From Clostridia bacterium (GTDB taxonomy: Bacteria; Bacillota; Clostridia; Oscillospirales; Acutalibacteraceae), in assembly GCA_017480265.1 (NCBI GenBank), contig JAFVAZ010000073.1, positions 1 to 10,071 on the forward strand: a DNA stretch of 10,071 nucleotides, written 5' to 3'. Positions 1 to 6,531 of this stretch are shown piece by piece; position 1 is the first letter of the stretch; every line of letters begins with the position of its first letter. The position numbers were made by a program, and so were the translations under genes. The notes below the pieces were generated by a model. The model was not told where the DNA came from and ran no database searches. It saw only the letters and a list, made by a program, of their open reading frames with translations.

Positions 1-396
1 ATCCAGTTTTAGCATTGCCATAATAATTTTAATCATAAAAAATACTTCAGCTATTGATAGTTTTTTATTTTTCTCTAAAATTAATTCTTGCCTAATATTT
101 TACTATTAATTATCTAAATGCTAGTTTTTGAAATTAAATTGTAATAGAAAAAGTATGTTCTAAATCAAGAAAAGAAATTCTTGCTAAAGATCTTGAAAAT
201 ACTTTTTCTATTACCCTTTAAAATAATTTATTTAACAAATGATAGACAAACTCGCGTTTTAGAGCAAGACTCAAAAATACGTTAAACACTATAAGACCAG
301 CAAACGTGCAGCTTTTGAGAATTTAACTGATATTAAATTTAGCGCATTAAAGATTTATTCAAAAAACTGCGAACATCAAGGTTATACTTTGAAATT
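1..396. other. AT-rich region without a convincing gene
   Basis: All six frames are broken by frequent stops. Two short stretches stay open to the left window edge. One is on the plus strand at about 2-115. The other is on the minus strand from about 96 down to 1, coding a hydrophobic tail after three clustered stops. They are antisense to each other, neither has a usable start with a ribosome binding site, and neither resembles a family I know. The only structure I can support here is the inverted repeat at 141-214 and the possible remnant at 239-400, both listed separately. No clear terminator for the penicillin-binding protein gene, which ends at 397 on the minus strand, could be recognised. 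Confidence 0.6.
141..214. repeat. Perfect 16-bp inverted repeat with nested hairpin
   Basis: The arm at 141-156 (GTAATAGAAAAAGTAT) is the exact reverse complement of the arm at 199-214. Inside the 42-base loop is a second hairpin, CAAGAA at 166-171 against TTCTTG at 178-183 with a 6-base loop, followed by the palindrome AAGATCTT at 187-194. The stem is AT-rich and no T-run follows it directly on either strand, so it is not a textbook terminator. It lies downstream of the penicillin-binding protein gene and could act as a 3' RNA structure. It could also be a small repeat element or facing insertion-sequence ends. Function is unknown. Confidence 0.7.
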
Positions 397-400
397 CTAA
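239..400 (+). pseudogene. Possible broken small ORF or 3' gene remnant
   Basis: An ATG at 239 opens seven codons (MIDKLAF), then a TAG at 260-262. The same frame then stays open for 45 codons (263-397) to a TAA at 398-400. The 45-residue stretch is lysine-rich and mixed in composition, ending QGYTLKF, and reads more like protein than the surrounding AT-rich DNA. It has no internal ATG and no obvious ribosome binding site. Its stop overlaps the stop of the convergent penicillin-binding protein gene. I do not recognise the family. It may be the decayed end of a gene or chance; an open frame of this length is not strong evidence. Confidence 0.15.
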
Positions 401-2007
401 ATTAAAGAATTATAGCAAATCTCTTGTACTAACCTTTTGAATATAGGGCCACAGCTTTTGGAGCCACTTTCGGCATCTTCTGCAAAGACAACAATGGAAT
501 ATTTAGGGTTATCAGATGGGAAAAAACCTACATACCAGGCTTGCAATACAGCCCGGTCAGCCACTCTGATGCCGGTTTGTGCCGTTCCTGTTTTTACTGC
601 TACATCTATATCTTCCGGCTTGCCGGAAGTCCCTGTCCCTATAGTAGCAGAGAGTATCATTCCTTCCTTCAGTATATCGGCAGTAGATTTAGAAAAAACT
701 CTACTGCCAGATCTTGCAGGTACTTTTTTAGTAAATTCCAAGTTTTCGTCTACTAATCCTTCAACTAGACTGGGAGCGTAATAAATACCGTTTGCAGCTA
801 TGGTATTGACTAATCCTGCTACCTGAATAGGTGTAGCCATAAGTTTACCCTGACCGAATGATAAGTTTGCCATCAATTTAGGATCCTGCAAACTTTCTAA
901 ACTGGGGAGAATCCCAGCAGGTGAGTTCATATTAGGTGCTAATTCCAGCTTTTGTCCAAAGCCTAATTTCTGAGCAAAATCTAAAAAATATAACGGGTCC
1001 AATGATTTAGATAGATTCACAAAATAAGTATTGCAAGAGTGCGCTATAGCCAAAGGAGCATTTATAACGCCGTGAGCAGTACTATTGTGGCAGCGATACG
1101 TACCATCGGAGACGTCTATAGAGCCTTGACAGTTGAAATTTTCATCTAATTTTAAATTGGACTCAGCATAAGCCGCAACGCATACCAATTTAAAAATAGA
1201 CCCTAAGTTATATGAAGCTAGGCCCCGGTTTACTAAGGGCGTATCGGGATCATCAAGATAAAGAGCGATACTCTCCGGCACAAACAAGGGCATACTTACA
1301 AAAGCTCTGATCTTGCCATTAGGGACTTGCGTCACTATTATGGCGCCTTTCTTCAAATATTGTGTCGCTATATTTTGAGTGATTGTCTGTATTTTTTTAT
1401 CCAAAGTTAGTACTACCCCTTGGCGCTGCTTTGCCATGTTATCTTCGACAAAGACTTGATTGTCTGTTATCAGCTTGCCAAGCGCATTCATTTTATACTT
1501 TAGTTCTATAGACCCTTTGGATTCTTTTAAGTATTGATTAAAGGCTTTCTCCATCCCAAAGACCCCTTCCCCATCGCAGTTGAGGTAGCCCAAGATGTGC
1601 GGCGCCAATTGATCTTCGCTGTATCTTTTAGGCACTTTGAAATATAGGATATCTTCTGACATTACACTGGTATCGTTGTTTTCTAGAGAAATACAAAATG
1701 GCTTTTTATTTTGTAGAAATGGCAGAATATCATTGATTTTTTCAAAGGAAATAAGCTTGCTTAATATCGCCGGCGTGGAATCTGTGGGGAAAATAGCGGC
1801 TACTGTACTTTTTTTCGTGTTTACAAGCGGGACTTTGTTGCAGTCGTATATAGTGCCTCTGGCAGAAGCTACTTTTAATTTGTATATGGCGTTATTTGCT
1901 GCGGCCGTCTGCAATGCTCCCCCTTGCGCCAATGAATAAAGACGGTAGATTGAAATACATATGCAAACGAATAATCCAGCAAAGAGTATTGCCGTTCTTC
2001 TCTTCAT
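397..2007 (-). CDS. Class B penicillin-binding protein (D,D-transpeptidase)
   Basis: This is a peptidoglycan transpeptidase of the FtsI/SpoVD/PBP2 type, anchored in the membrane and cross-linking stem peptides outside the cell. I start it at the ATG at 2007, because GGTGA lies 5 bases upstream; a GTG at 2016 in the same frame would add three residues but sits inside that site. From the ATG (536 residues) there is one N-terminal membrane segment (about 6-27). A dimerisation region follows with RGTIYD at 50-55 and a GVFGMEKAF stretch near 148-156. The transpeptidase domain carries SIFK (270-273, acylated serine), SCN (324-326) and KTGT (472-475), so all three catalytic boxes are intact. There is no glycosyltransferase domain and no PASTA repeat. 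The usual RGxIxDRNG motif reads RGTIYDCNK here. It is divergent from the GH25 muramidase gene. Division, elongation or sporulation roles cannot be told apart from sequence alone. Confidence 0.93.
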   Translation of the reverse strand: MKRRTAILFAGLFVCICISIYRLYSLAQGGALQTAAANNAIYKLKVASARGTIYDCNKVPLVNTKKSTVAAIFPTDSTPAILSKLISFEKINDILPFLQNKKPFCISLENNDTSVMSEDILYFKVPKRYSEDQLAPHILGYLNCDGEGVFGMEKAFNQYLKESKGSIELKYKMNALGKLITDNQVFVEDNMAKQRQGVVLTLDKKIQTITQNIATQYLKKGAIIVTQVPNGKIRAFVSMPLFVPESIALYLDDPDTPLVNRGLASYNLGSIFKLVCVAAYAESNLKLDENFNCQGSIDVSDGTYRCHNSTAHGVINAPLAIAHSCNTYFVNLSKSLDPLYFLDFAQKLGFGQKLELAPNMNSPAGILPSLESLQDPKLMANLSFGQGKLMATPIQVAGLVNTIAANGIYYAPSLVEGLVDENLEFTKKVPARSGSRVFSKSTADILKEGMILSATIGTGTSGKPEDIDVAVKTGTAQTGIRVADRAVLQAWYVGFFPSDNPKYSIVVFAEDAESGSKSCGPIFKRLVQEICYNSLI

Positions 2008-2033
2008 AAATCTCACCCACTAAACTTTATACC

Positions 2034-2039
2034 ATTATA
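2034..2039 (-). promoter_or_regulatory. Candidate -10 box for the penicillin-binding protein gene
   Basis: On the minus strand a perfect TATAAT occupies 2039-2034, about 26 bases before the start codon, which would give a leader of roughly 20 bases containing the GGTGA ribosome binding site. No good -35 hexamer is seen at 16-18 bases spacing. A second TATAAA preceded by TG (2031-2026) lies even closer to the gene. The call rests on the -10 alone and is weak. Confidence 0.3.
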
Positions 2040-2195
2040 ATTAGCAGATTAACTCGATTTATTAAATTTTAAGAAAAGATAGAAAACCATTTTGCAGAGG
2101 GCTTCTTCATTCACTATTCACGAAAGATCTTGGAGTCTGTTTTTATTTTGTATGGATATAATTCTTCGCAGCTTTTATACTTTCGGGCAGTTTTA

Positions 2196-2224
2196 TTGAC
2201 TTTTATAAATTATTTTGCTAATAT
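2196..2224 (+). promoter_or_regulatory. Sigma-A-type promoter of the GH25 muramidase gene
   Basis: TTGACT at 2196-2201 (five of six matches to TTGACA) is separated by 17 bases from TAATAT at 2219-2224 (four of six). A TG one base before the -10, at 2216-2217, makes it an extended -10 promoter. Transcription would begin near 2231, giving a leader of about 48 bases before the GTG start. It points away from the penicillin-binding protein gene. Confidence 0.6.
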
Positions 2225-2278
2225 TAAGATGAATTTAAGTAAGTTGGATCGAAATTTTAGAAGTTGTGAGGTATTACG

Positions 2279-2992
2279 GTGAAGAAAATTTTCATATTGT
2301 TTCTTATTATTTCTATTTTTTTGGGTGGCGCCAATATGCTAGGAACCGACGCTGCTAGGAATGTGCGGTTCTTAAAAAGAGGGATAGATGTTTCCAAATG
2401 GAACGGAGATATAAACTGGAGAGAAGTTGCAAATTCGGGGGTAGAGTTTGCTATAATCAGGACAAGCTTTGGATGGTCAAATCGAGAAAAATTTACTGAT
2501 AGACAACTACGGAACAACATAAATGGAGCAAAATCTGTGGGGATCCCCATCGGAGCATATCACTATAGCTACGCCAAAAATCCGACAGAAGCTATATGGG
2601 AAGCGGATTTTTTCATAGATCGACTACGGTGGACTCAGTGGGAATATCCGGTATACATAGATTTTGAAGATGAATGTCAATTACCGCTGACTACGCAACA
2701 AAGGACCGATATAGTTGTGACGTTTTTAGATCGCGTTAAGAGTGCGGGGTATTTGCCGGGGATCTATTGTAATCTAAACTGGAGCAGAAATTATCTAGAT
2801 ATGGATAGGCTCGCTGGCTATGAATTATGGATCGCTCAATGGAATGTACGTTGTGCTTGTAATCGCCCATATGGCATATGGCAGCACACCAGCTCCGGGA
2901 ATATCCCCGGCATCCAAGGGCGAGTCGACCTTGACTATGCATATAAAGATTACCCTACATATATTAAAAACAACCACTTGAATGGATTCTGA
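2279..2992 (+). CDS. Exported GH25-family muramidase (lysozyme)
   Basis: This is predicted to hydrolyse the N-acetylmuramic acid to N-acetylglucosamine beta-1,4 bond of peptidoglycan. The GTG start at 2279 is supported by GAGGT at 2268-2272, six bases upstream, and by the signal-like N-terminus it yields: two lysines, then a hydrophobic stretch at about 4-20. The next ATG (codon 20) would remove that signal. The mature part is essentially one GH25 domain: GIDVSKWNG at 35-43, the paired acids of the DxE motif in YIDFEDE (D128, E130), LWIAQW at 183-188, QHTSSG at 202-207 and VDLDY at 216-220. There is no binding domain or repeat, so 237 residues is a minimal enzyme. There is no lipobox cysteine; it may stay membrane-tethered or be released. 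It diverges from a peptidoglycan transpeptidase, suggesting wall remodelling, though defence or prophage ancestry cannot be excluded. Its stop lies 11 bases from the stop of convergent plsY. Confidence 0.92.
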   Translation: MKKIFILFLIISIFLGGANMLGTDAARNVRFLKRGIDVSKWNGDINWREVANSGVEFAIIRTSFGWSNREKFTDRQLRNNINGAKSVGIPIGAYHYSYAKNPTEAIWEADFFIDRLRWTQWEYPVYIDFEDECQLPLTTQQRTDIVVTFLDRVKSAGYLPGIYCNLNWSRNYLDMDRLAGYELWIAQWNVRCACNRPYGIWQHTSSGNIPGIQGRVDLDYAYKDYPTYIKNNHLNGF

Positions 2993-3003
2993 TGGGTTTG
3001 AGT

Positions 3004-3705
3004 TTAACTATCTTTCTTGTGGATAGATATTTTCTTCTCTTCGCCATTTAATAGCCGAATAATGTTGCTTTTGTGCTTAAGCAAAACTATACCTGCTAAG
3101 ATCAAACAAAAGCAAGTAGAGTAAATCAGGTAGTACTCCGGAAATGCGTATCTTAAGAAATTTTGGCGCAAAAGGCAAACCGCTGCATTCAGGCAAGGGT
3201 ATGAAATAGCTGCTATGATCGATGATAATGACATGATCTTGAAAATATGAAGGGAAATTAAAAAAATACACAATAGCACTAATAGCACCTGCCAATCCGT
3301 CATGAAGATAACAGCTGCCGATACTAGCACAGATTTGCCTCCTTTAAACTTATACCAGCACGGGAATACATGCCCGAGGGAACAAAAAAGTCCCGATAAA
3401 TAGCTTATGTACTGCAACGAAAAATAATCGGCGGCTATGAATATGTACCTGCTAATAACGATAGCTACTATACACTTAAAAGAATCCCCCAACATAGTGA
3501 AAATTGCCGGCCAACCTCCTACTGACCGCAAAACGTTGGTAAAGCCTGCGTTTTTGCTTCCTAGATTTCTGATGTCTTCTCCATTTTTAAAGAGTTTTGT
3601 AAAAATAATCGAGAAGCAAACACTTCCTATTAAATAGCTTATCAGCGCTACTGCAAAAACTTGCAGCCAATGACTTTCTATAAAATAAAAAAATGAATAA
3701 TACAT
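3004..3705 (-). CDS. plsY: Glycerol-3-phosphate acyltransferase PlsY
   Basis: This integral membrane enzyme transfers an acyl group from acyl-phosphate to sn-glycerol-3-phosphate, giving lysophosphatidate, the first committed step of phospholipid synthesis alongside PlsX. The start at 3705 has AGGAG at 3717-3713, seven bases upstream. Family signatures are in order: YLIGSVCFS at 24-32, DIRNLGSKNAGFTN at 44-57, GDSFK at 73-77 and LGHVFPCWYKFKGGKS at 110-125, with several hydrophobic segments. The C-terminal HKSNIIRLLNGEEKK (211-225) is also typical. At 233 residues it is somewhat longer than the usual roughly 200, from extra residues at the N-terminus and a basic tail. The position after GDSFK, usually glycine, is cysteine (C78). 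It follows der by 63 bases on the same strand and is probably cotranscribed from the der promoter. The gpsA gene that often follows in Firmicutes is not here. Confidence 0.95.
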   Translation of the reverse strand: MYYSFFYFIESHWLQVFAVALISYLIGSVCFSIIFTKLFKNGEDIRNLGSKNAGFTNVLRSVGGWPAIFTMLGDSFKCIVAIVISRYIFIAADYFSLQYISYLSGLFCSLGHVFPCWYKFKGGKSVLVSAAVIFMTDWQVLLVLLCIFLISLHIFKIMSLSSIIAAISYPCLNAAVCLLRQNFLRYAFPEYYLIYSTCFCLILAGIVLLKHKSNIIRLLNGEEKKISIHKKDS

Positions 3706-3768
3706 AACCTCACTCCTGACATTCTTTTAAGATAAAAATATGATAAACCACGCACACATACGGCAGAT

Positions 3769-5082
3769 TTAGCGCTCGCGTATGATAAACCTAATGGGGG
3801 TTCCCTCAAAGTCAAAAGCGTCGCGGAGTCTGTTTTCTAAATACCTTTGATAAGAAAAATGGAACAATTTTGCTGAATTTACAAAAAACACAAAAGTAGG
3901 TGGTCGAGTGGAAACCTGCGTCAAGTAAAAAATCTTTAATCTTTTGCCTTTGTCTGTAGGTGGCTGTACTCGCATTACCGCTTCTGCCAAAATCTCGTTC
4001 AAGACTCCTGTAGATATCCTCATAGTGTTAAAATTCGAAACCTTATCAATTAATGCAAACAGCTGATTTACTCTTTGCCCTGTTTTAGCTGAAATAAAAA
4101 TAAATGGAACGTACGACATAAAGGCAAAATCTTTCTTTAAATCTTTTTTGAAGTCATCCATAGTTTTATCGTTCTTTTGTATGGCATCCCATTTATTTAT
4201 CGCTACGATGCAGCCCTTCCCTGCAGCTTGAGCCATGCCGGCTATTTTAGAGTCTTGTTCAGTAAAACCTTCCGTGGCATCTATCATTATAACACAAACA
4301 TCGCAGCGGTCAATAGCTAGCTTAGCGCGGATAACGCTGTATTTCTCTATATTGCTGTAAATTTTACTTTTTCTGCGGATCCCGGCAGTATCTACAAAGT
4401 TAAATTTCCCATGGCTATTTTCTACCAAAGAATCTACCGTATCCCTAGTAGTACCGGATATATCTGAGACTATGGAACGCCCTTCTCCCGAGATCTTATT
4501 TATCAATGAGGATTTTCCTACGTTAGGCTTCCCTATTATCGCTACGTTTATCACGTCGCCATTTTCATCAGTAGCTACTCTTGGCGGAAAGAATTTAAAA
4601 ACTTCATCCAATAGATCTCCTGTACCGTGCCCATGCACAGAAGATACCGCTACCGGCTCACCCAAGCCAAGATTATAAAATTCGAAGAAATTGGGGTCAT
4701 TCCTTCCAATAGAGTCGCATTTATTTACGCATAAAACTATAGGTTTTCCGCTTTTTTGCAGCATTGATGCTACTTCGTAATCTGCAGCCACTAGACCTGC
4801 CCTTAAGTCTACTACAAAGATTATAACATCAGCAGAATCTATGGCTAATTGCGCCTGAGCCCTCATTTGCATTAGGATTTCATCTTTGGAGTAAGGTTCA
4901 ATCCCGCCTGTATCTATGATCGAAAATAACCGCCCCCTCCATTCGCAATCGGCATATATTCTGTCTCGCGTCACTCCGGGAGTATCGTCGATTATCGAGA
5001 TCCTCCTGCCAGCCAGCTTATTAAAAAGAGTGGATTTACCTACATTGGGCCTGCCTACAATTGCAACAATGGGCTTTGACAT
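3769..5082 (-). CDS. der: Ribosome assembly GTPase Der (EngA)
   Basis: Der is a tandem-domain GTPase needed for maturation of the 50S ribosomal subunit in the cytoplasm. The ATG at 5082 has AGGAG at 5094-5090, seven bases upstream. The first G domain shows GRPNVGKS (10-17), DTPGVTRD (33-40), DTGG (57-60) and NKCD (120-123). The second shows GKPNVGKS (184-191), DISGTTRD (207-214), DTAG (231-234) and NKWD (296-299). A KH-like C-terminal domain follows (about 350-437) and ends in the basic GTPIRFIIRER. At 437 residues it is full length for the family, with no missing motif. It heads a two-gene unit with plsY and has its own promoter and a hairpin-containing leader. Confidence 0.98.
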   Translation of the reverse strand: MSKPIVAIVGRPNVGKSTLFNKLAGRRISIIDDTPGVTRDRIYADCEWRGRLFSIIDTGGIEPYSKDEILMQMRAQAQLAIDSADVIIFVVDLRAGLVAADYEVASMLQKSGKPIVLCVNKCDSIGRNDPNFFEFYNLGLGEPVAVSSVHGHGTGDLLDEVFKFFPPRVATDENGDVINVAIIGKPNVGKSSLINKISGEGRSIVSDISGTTRDTVDSLVENSHGKFNFVDTAGIRRKSKIYSNIEKYSVIRAKLAIDRCDVCVIMIDATEGFTEQDSKIAGMAQAAGKGCIVAINKWDAIQKNDKTMDDFKKDLKKDFAFMSYVPFIFISAKTGQRVNQLFALIDKVSNFNTMRISTGVLNEILAEAVMRVQPPTDKGKRLKIFYLTQVSTRPPTFVFFVNSAKLFHFSYQRYLENRLRDAFDFEGTPIRFIIRER

Positions 5083-5128
5083 ATTTTTTCTCCTATTACT
5101 TTATACTCTTATTCCTTGTTTCCATATA

Positions 5129-5155
5129 AAGGTCTTCAGATTCTTAAAAGACCTT
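5129..5155 (-). other. Hairpin in the der leader
   Basis: AAGGTCTT (5129-5136) and AAGACCTT (5148-5155) form a perfect 8-bp inverted repeat with an 11-base loop. If transcription starts near 5162 from the promoter at 5197-5169, the hairpin is almost at the 5' end of the der transcript, where it could protect the mRNA or bind a regulator. No T-run follows, so it is not an attenuator by appearance. Confidence 0.5.
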
Positions 5156-5168
5156 AATCATGGAAAGT

Positions 5169-5197
5169 ATCATAGCACATAATACTTTTTTTATCAA
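5169..5197 (-). promoter_or_regulatory. Sigma-A-type promoter of der-plsY
   Basis: On the minus strand TTGATA (5197-5192) is followed after exactly 17 bases by TATGAT (5174-5169). A TG one base before the -10 makes it extended. The predicted start near 5162 gives a leader of about 80 bases. A second, weaker candidate upstream on the same strand is TTGTTG (5268-5263), 17 bases, TATAAT (5245-5240). Confidence 0.6.
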
Positions 5198-5211
5198 ATC
5201 ACTTTCCCCTT

Positions 5212-5241
5212 TTACCAAATAATCTTAACTTATGATATAAT
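5212..5241 (+). promoter_or_regulatory. Candidate promoter of the DUF3048 lipoprotein gene
   Basis: TTACCA at 5212-5217 (four of six) is separated by 18 bases from a perfect TATAAT at 5236-5241. The -10 is half of the 10-bp palindrome TATAATTATA (5236-5245), so the opposite strand also carries TATAAT. A start near 5248 would give a leader of about 118 bases. Confidence 0.45.
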
Positions 5242-5251
5242 TATAACATTT

Positions 5252-5350
5252 GGTGCCCAAACCAACAACAGAACAGATATAAGTAAACCAAGCATATAAG
5301 CGCTACACGAAGGCACCCGATGATTAAAATTTACTGGAGTACAATTAATC
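5252..5350 (+). promoter_or_regulatory. Possible structured leader of the lipoprotein gene
   Basis: GGTGCC (5252-5257) pairs perfectly with GGCACC (5312-5317), enclosing 54 bases right at the predicted start of the transcript. A second stem, GATTAA (5322-5327) with TTAATC (5345-5350), has TACT/AGTA inside its loop and ends four bases before the GGAGG ribosome binding site at 5355-5359. I do not recognise a known riboswitch class. The stems are short and could be chance. Confidence 0.25.
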
Positions 5351-5365
5351 TTTTGGAGGCTTAGT

Positions 5366-6406
5366 ATGTATAAAATATCGAGGAAATCTTTGATCGCAAT
5401 GCTTTTAACCTTTTTGTGCTTATTTTTGTCTGGTTGTTTTGGAAATTCTTCCGATTCCCCAAATAACGAAGATAGCACAACCCAGTATTCTTGCGCGAAC
5501 ATTAACCCTCTTACAGGGTTGGAGATAAGTGCAGATGAGGTAAATTTGCGACCCGTATGCGTGATGACTAATAACATGAAAAAAGCGCAACCGCTGCATG
5601 GTATCACAGACTGCGATGTTATGTTTGAGATACTCATAGAGGGCGGTATTACTAGGATCATGCAAGTTTTTAAAGATATTCAAGCTATCCCTACTATCGG
5701 GACGATACGTAGTTCTAGACCGTATTTTATCAATCTAGCTCACGGACTTGGCGGAATTTATGTGCATCTAGGGGGAAGCTTCCAGGCATACGAGATCTTA
5801 AGAAGTGGCTATATCGATTCCATAGATTTGATCTCCAACGGCAACTATATGTGGCGAGATGCAGATAGGCGTAAAAATTTAGGCTTAGAGCATAGCGCGT
5901 TTACTTCTGGAGAAAAGCTTGCACAAGCTATAGGCAAAAAATCTTACAACACTCAGATGAGCGATGGTTATAAATTTAAACCGCACTTTTCTAATGATTC
6001 CCCTGTACTAGCTGGAGATCCCGCTAATAAGTTAAATGTAAAATTTTCGGGGTATAAATCGACGGTCTTTGACTATGACGCTGCAAACCAAACGTACCTT
6101 GTGTCGCAATTTGATATACCTCAAATAGACGGGAACAAAAATGTACAAAACTCTAAACCGAATATTTTTGTACTTAGGGCAGAAACTTCATCGGTCCCAA
6201 AAACCGAACTTTTGAGCATAAATCTTATAGGCTCGGGCGAAGGATACTATATGTCTCATGGTAAGATCCTAGAAGTAACTTGGTATAGAGAAGACGATAA
6301 CGGCATGTTTACTTATACTGTTAAAAACGGCAATGATGTGCCTATTTTGCAAGGGCAATCTTATGTATGCATAGTGCCAAAATCCACTCTCGTTTCATAT
6401 TTCTAA
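5366..6406 (+). CDS. YerB-type DUF3048 lipoprotein
   Basis: This is a predicted lipoprotein on the outer face of the membrane; the molecular function of the family is not established. The ATG at 5366 has GGAGG at 5355-5359 with six bases spacing. The N-terminus is a lipoprotein signal: basic start, hydrophobic stretch, then lipobox LSGC with the lipidated cysteine at 24, followed by a polar linker. The first DUF3048 domain runs from about NPLTGL (47-52) and includes RPVCVMTNN (62-70), EGGITR (92-97), the conserved RSSRPY (115-120), YVHLGGS (132-138) and EHSAFTSGEKL (175-185). The C-terminal domain covers about 220-346, with FDYD, a conserved YLVSQ stretch and VTWYRED (304-310). At 346 residues it is a normal length. 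It is divergent from der and upstream of rlmB, from which it is separated by a promoter-like site. Confidence 0.93.
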   Translation: MYKISRKSLIAMLLTFLCLFLSGCFGNSSDSPNNEDSTTQYSCANINPLTGLEISADEVNLRPVCVMTNNMKKAQPLHGITDCDVMFEILIEGGITRIMQVFKDIQAIPTIGTIRSSRPYFINLAHGLGGIYVHLGGSFQAYEILRSGYIDSIDLISNGNYMWRDADRRKNLGLEHSAFTSGEKLAQAIGKKSYNTQMSDGYKFKPHFSNDSPVLAGDPANKLNVKFSGYKSTVFDYDAANQTYLVSQFDIPQIDGNKNVQNSKPNIFVLRAETSSVPKTELLSINLIGSGEGYYMSHGKILEVTWYREDDNGMFTYTVKNGNDVPILQGQSYVCIVPKSTLVSYF

Positions 6407-6501
6407 GCTTCCTTCTTTCCTAGAATACCTTAGGCTTTCTTTAAAATCATTGCAGGCAAAGCGCCGCTAAACAAAACTTCCTGTGTTTTAGTATTGATTT
6501 G

Positions 6502-6510
6502 TGATATAAT
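6502..6510 (+). promoter_or_regulatory. Extended -10 promoter candidate for rlmB
   Basis: TGATATAAT at 6502-6510 is a TG-N-TATAAT extended -10 box with no good -35 at the expected spacing. The predicted start near 6517 would leave a leader of only about 15 bases, just covering the AAGGA ribosome binding site at 6520-6524. It would allow rlmB to be expressed apart from the upstream lipoprotein gene. Confidence 0.45.
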
Positions 6511-6531
6511 AAAAATAAAAAGGATATCTAG

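Noticed and set aside
437..1939. Plus-strand open frames of 71-114 codons at 437-781, 541-756 and 1637-1939
   Set aside because: They lie antisense inside the intact penicillin-binding protein gene, have no ribosome binding sites and no recognisable motifs.
2157..2162. TATAAT in the divergent region, as a second promoter for the GH25 gene
   Set aside because: No acceptable -35 at 16-18 bases spacing, and a better promoter exists at 2196-2224.
5230..5683. Minus-strand open frames of 143 and 87 codons
   Set aside because: They are antisense to the start and control region of the DUF3048 lipoprotein gene, whose lipobox, ribosome binding site and domains are clear.
6407..6500. A terminator after the DUF3048 lipoprotein gene
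   Set aside because: GCTTT/AAAGC near 6434-6460 can pair, but the stem is short and no T-run follows.
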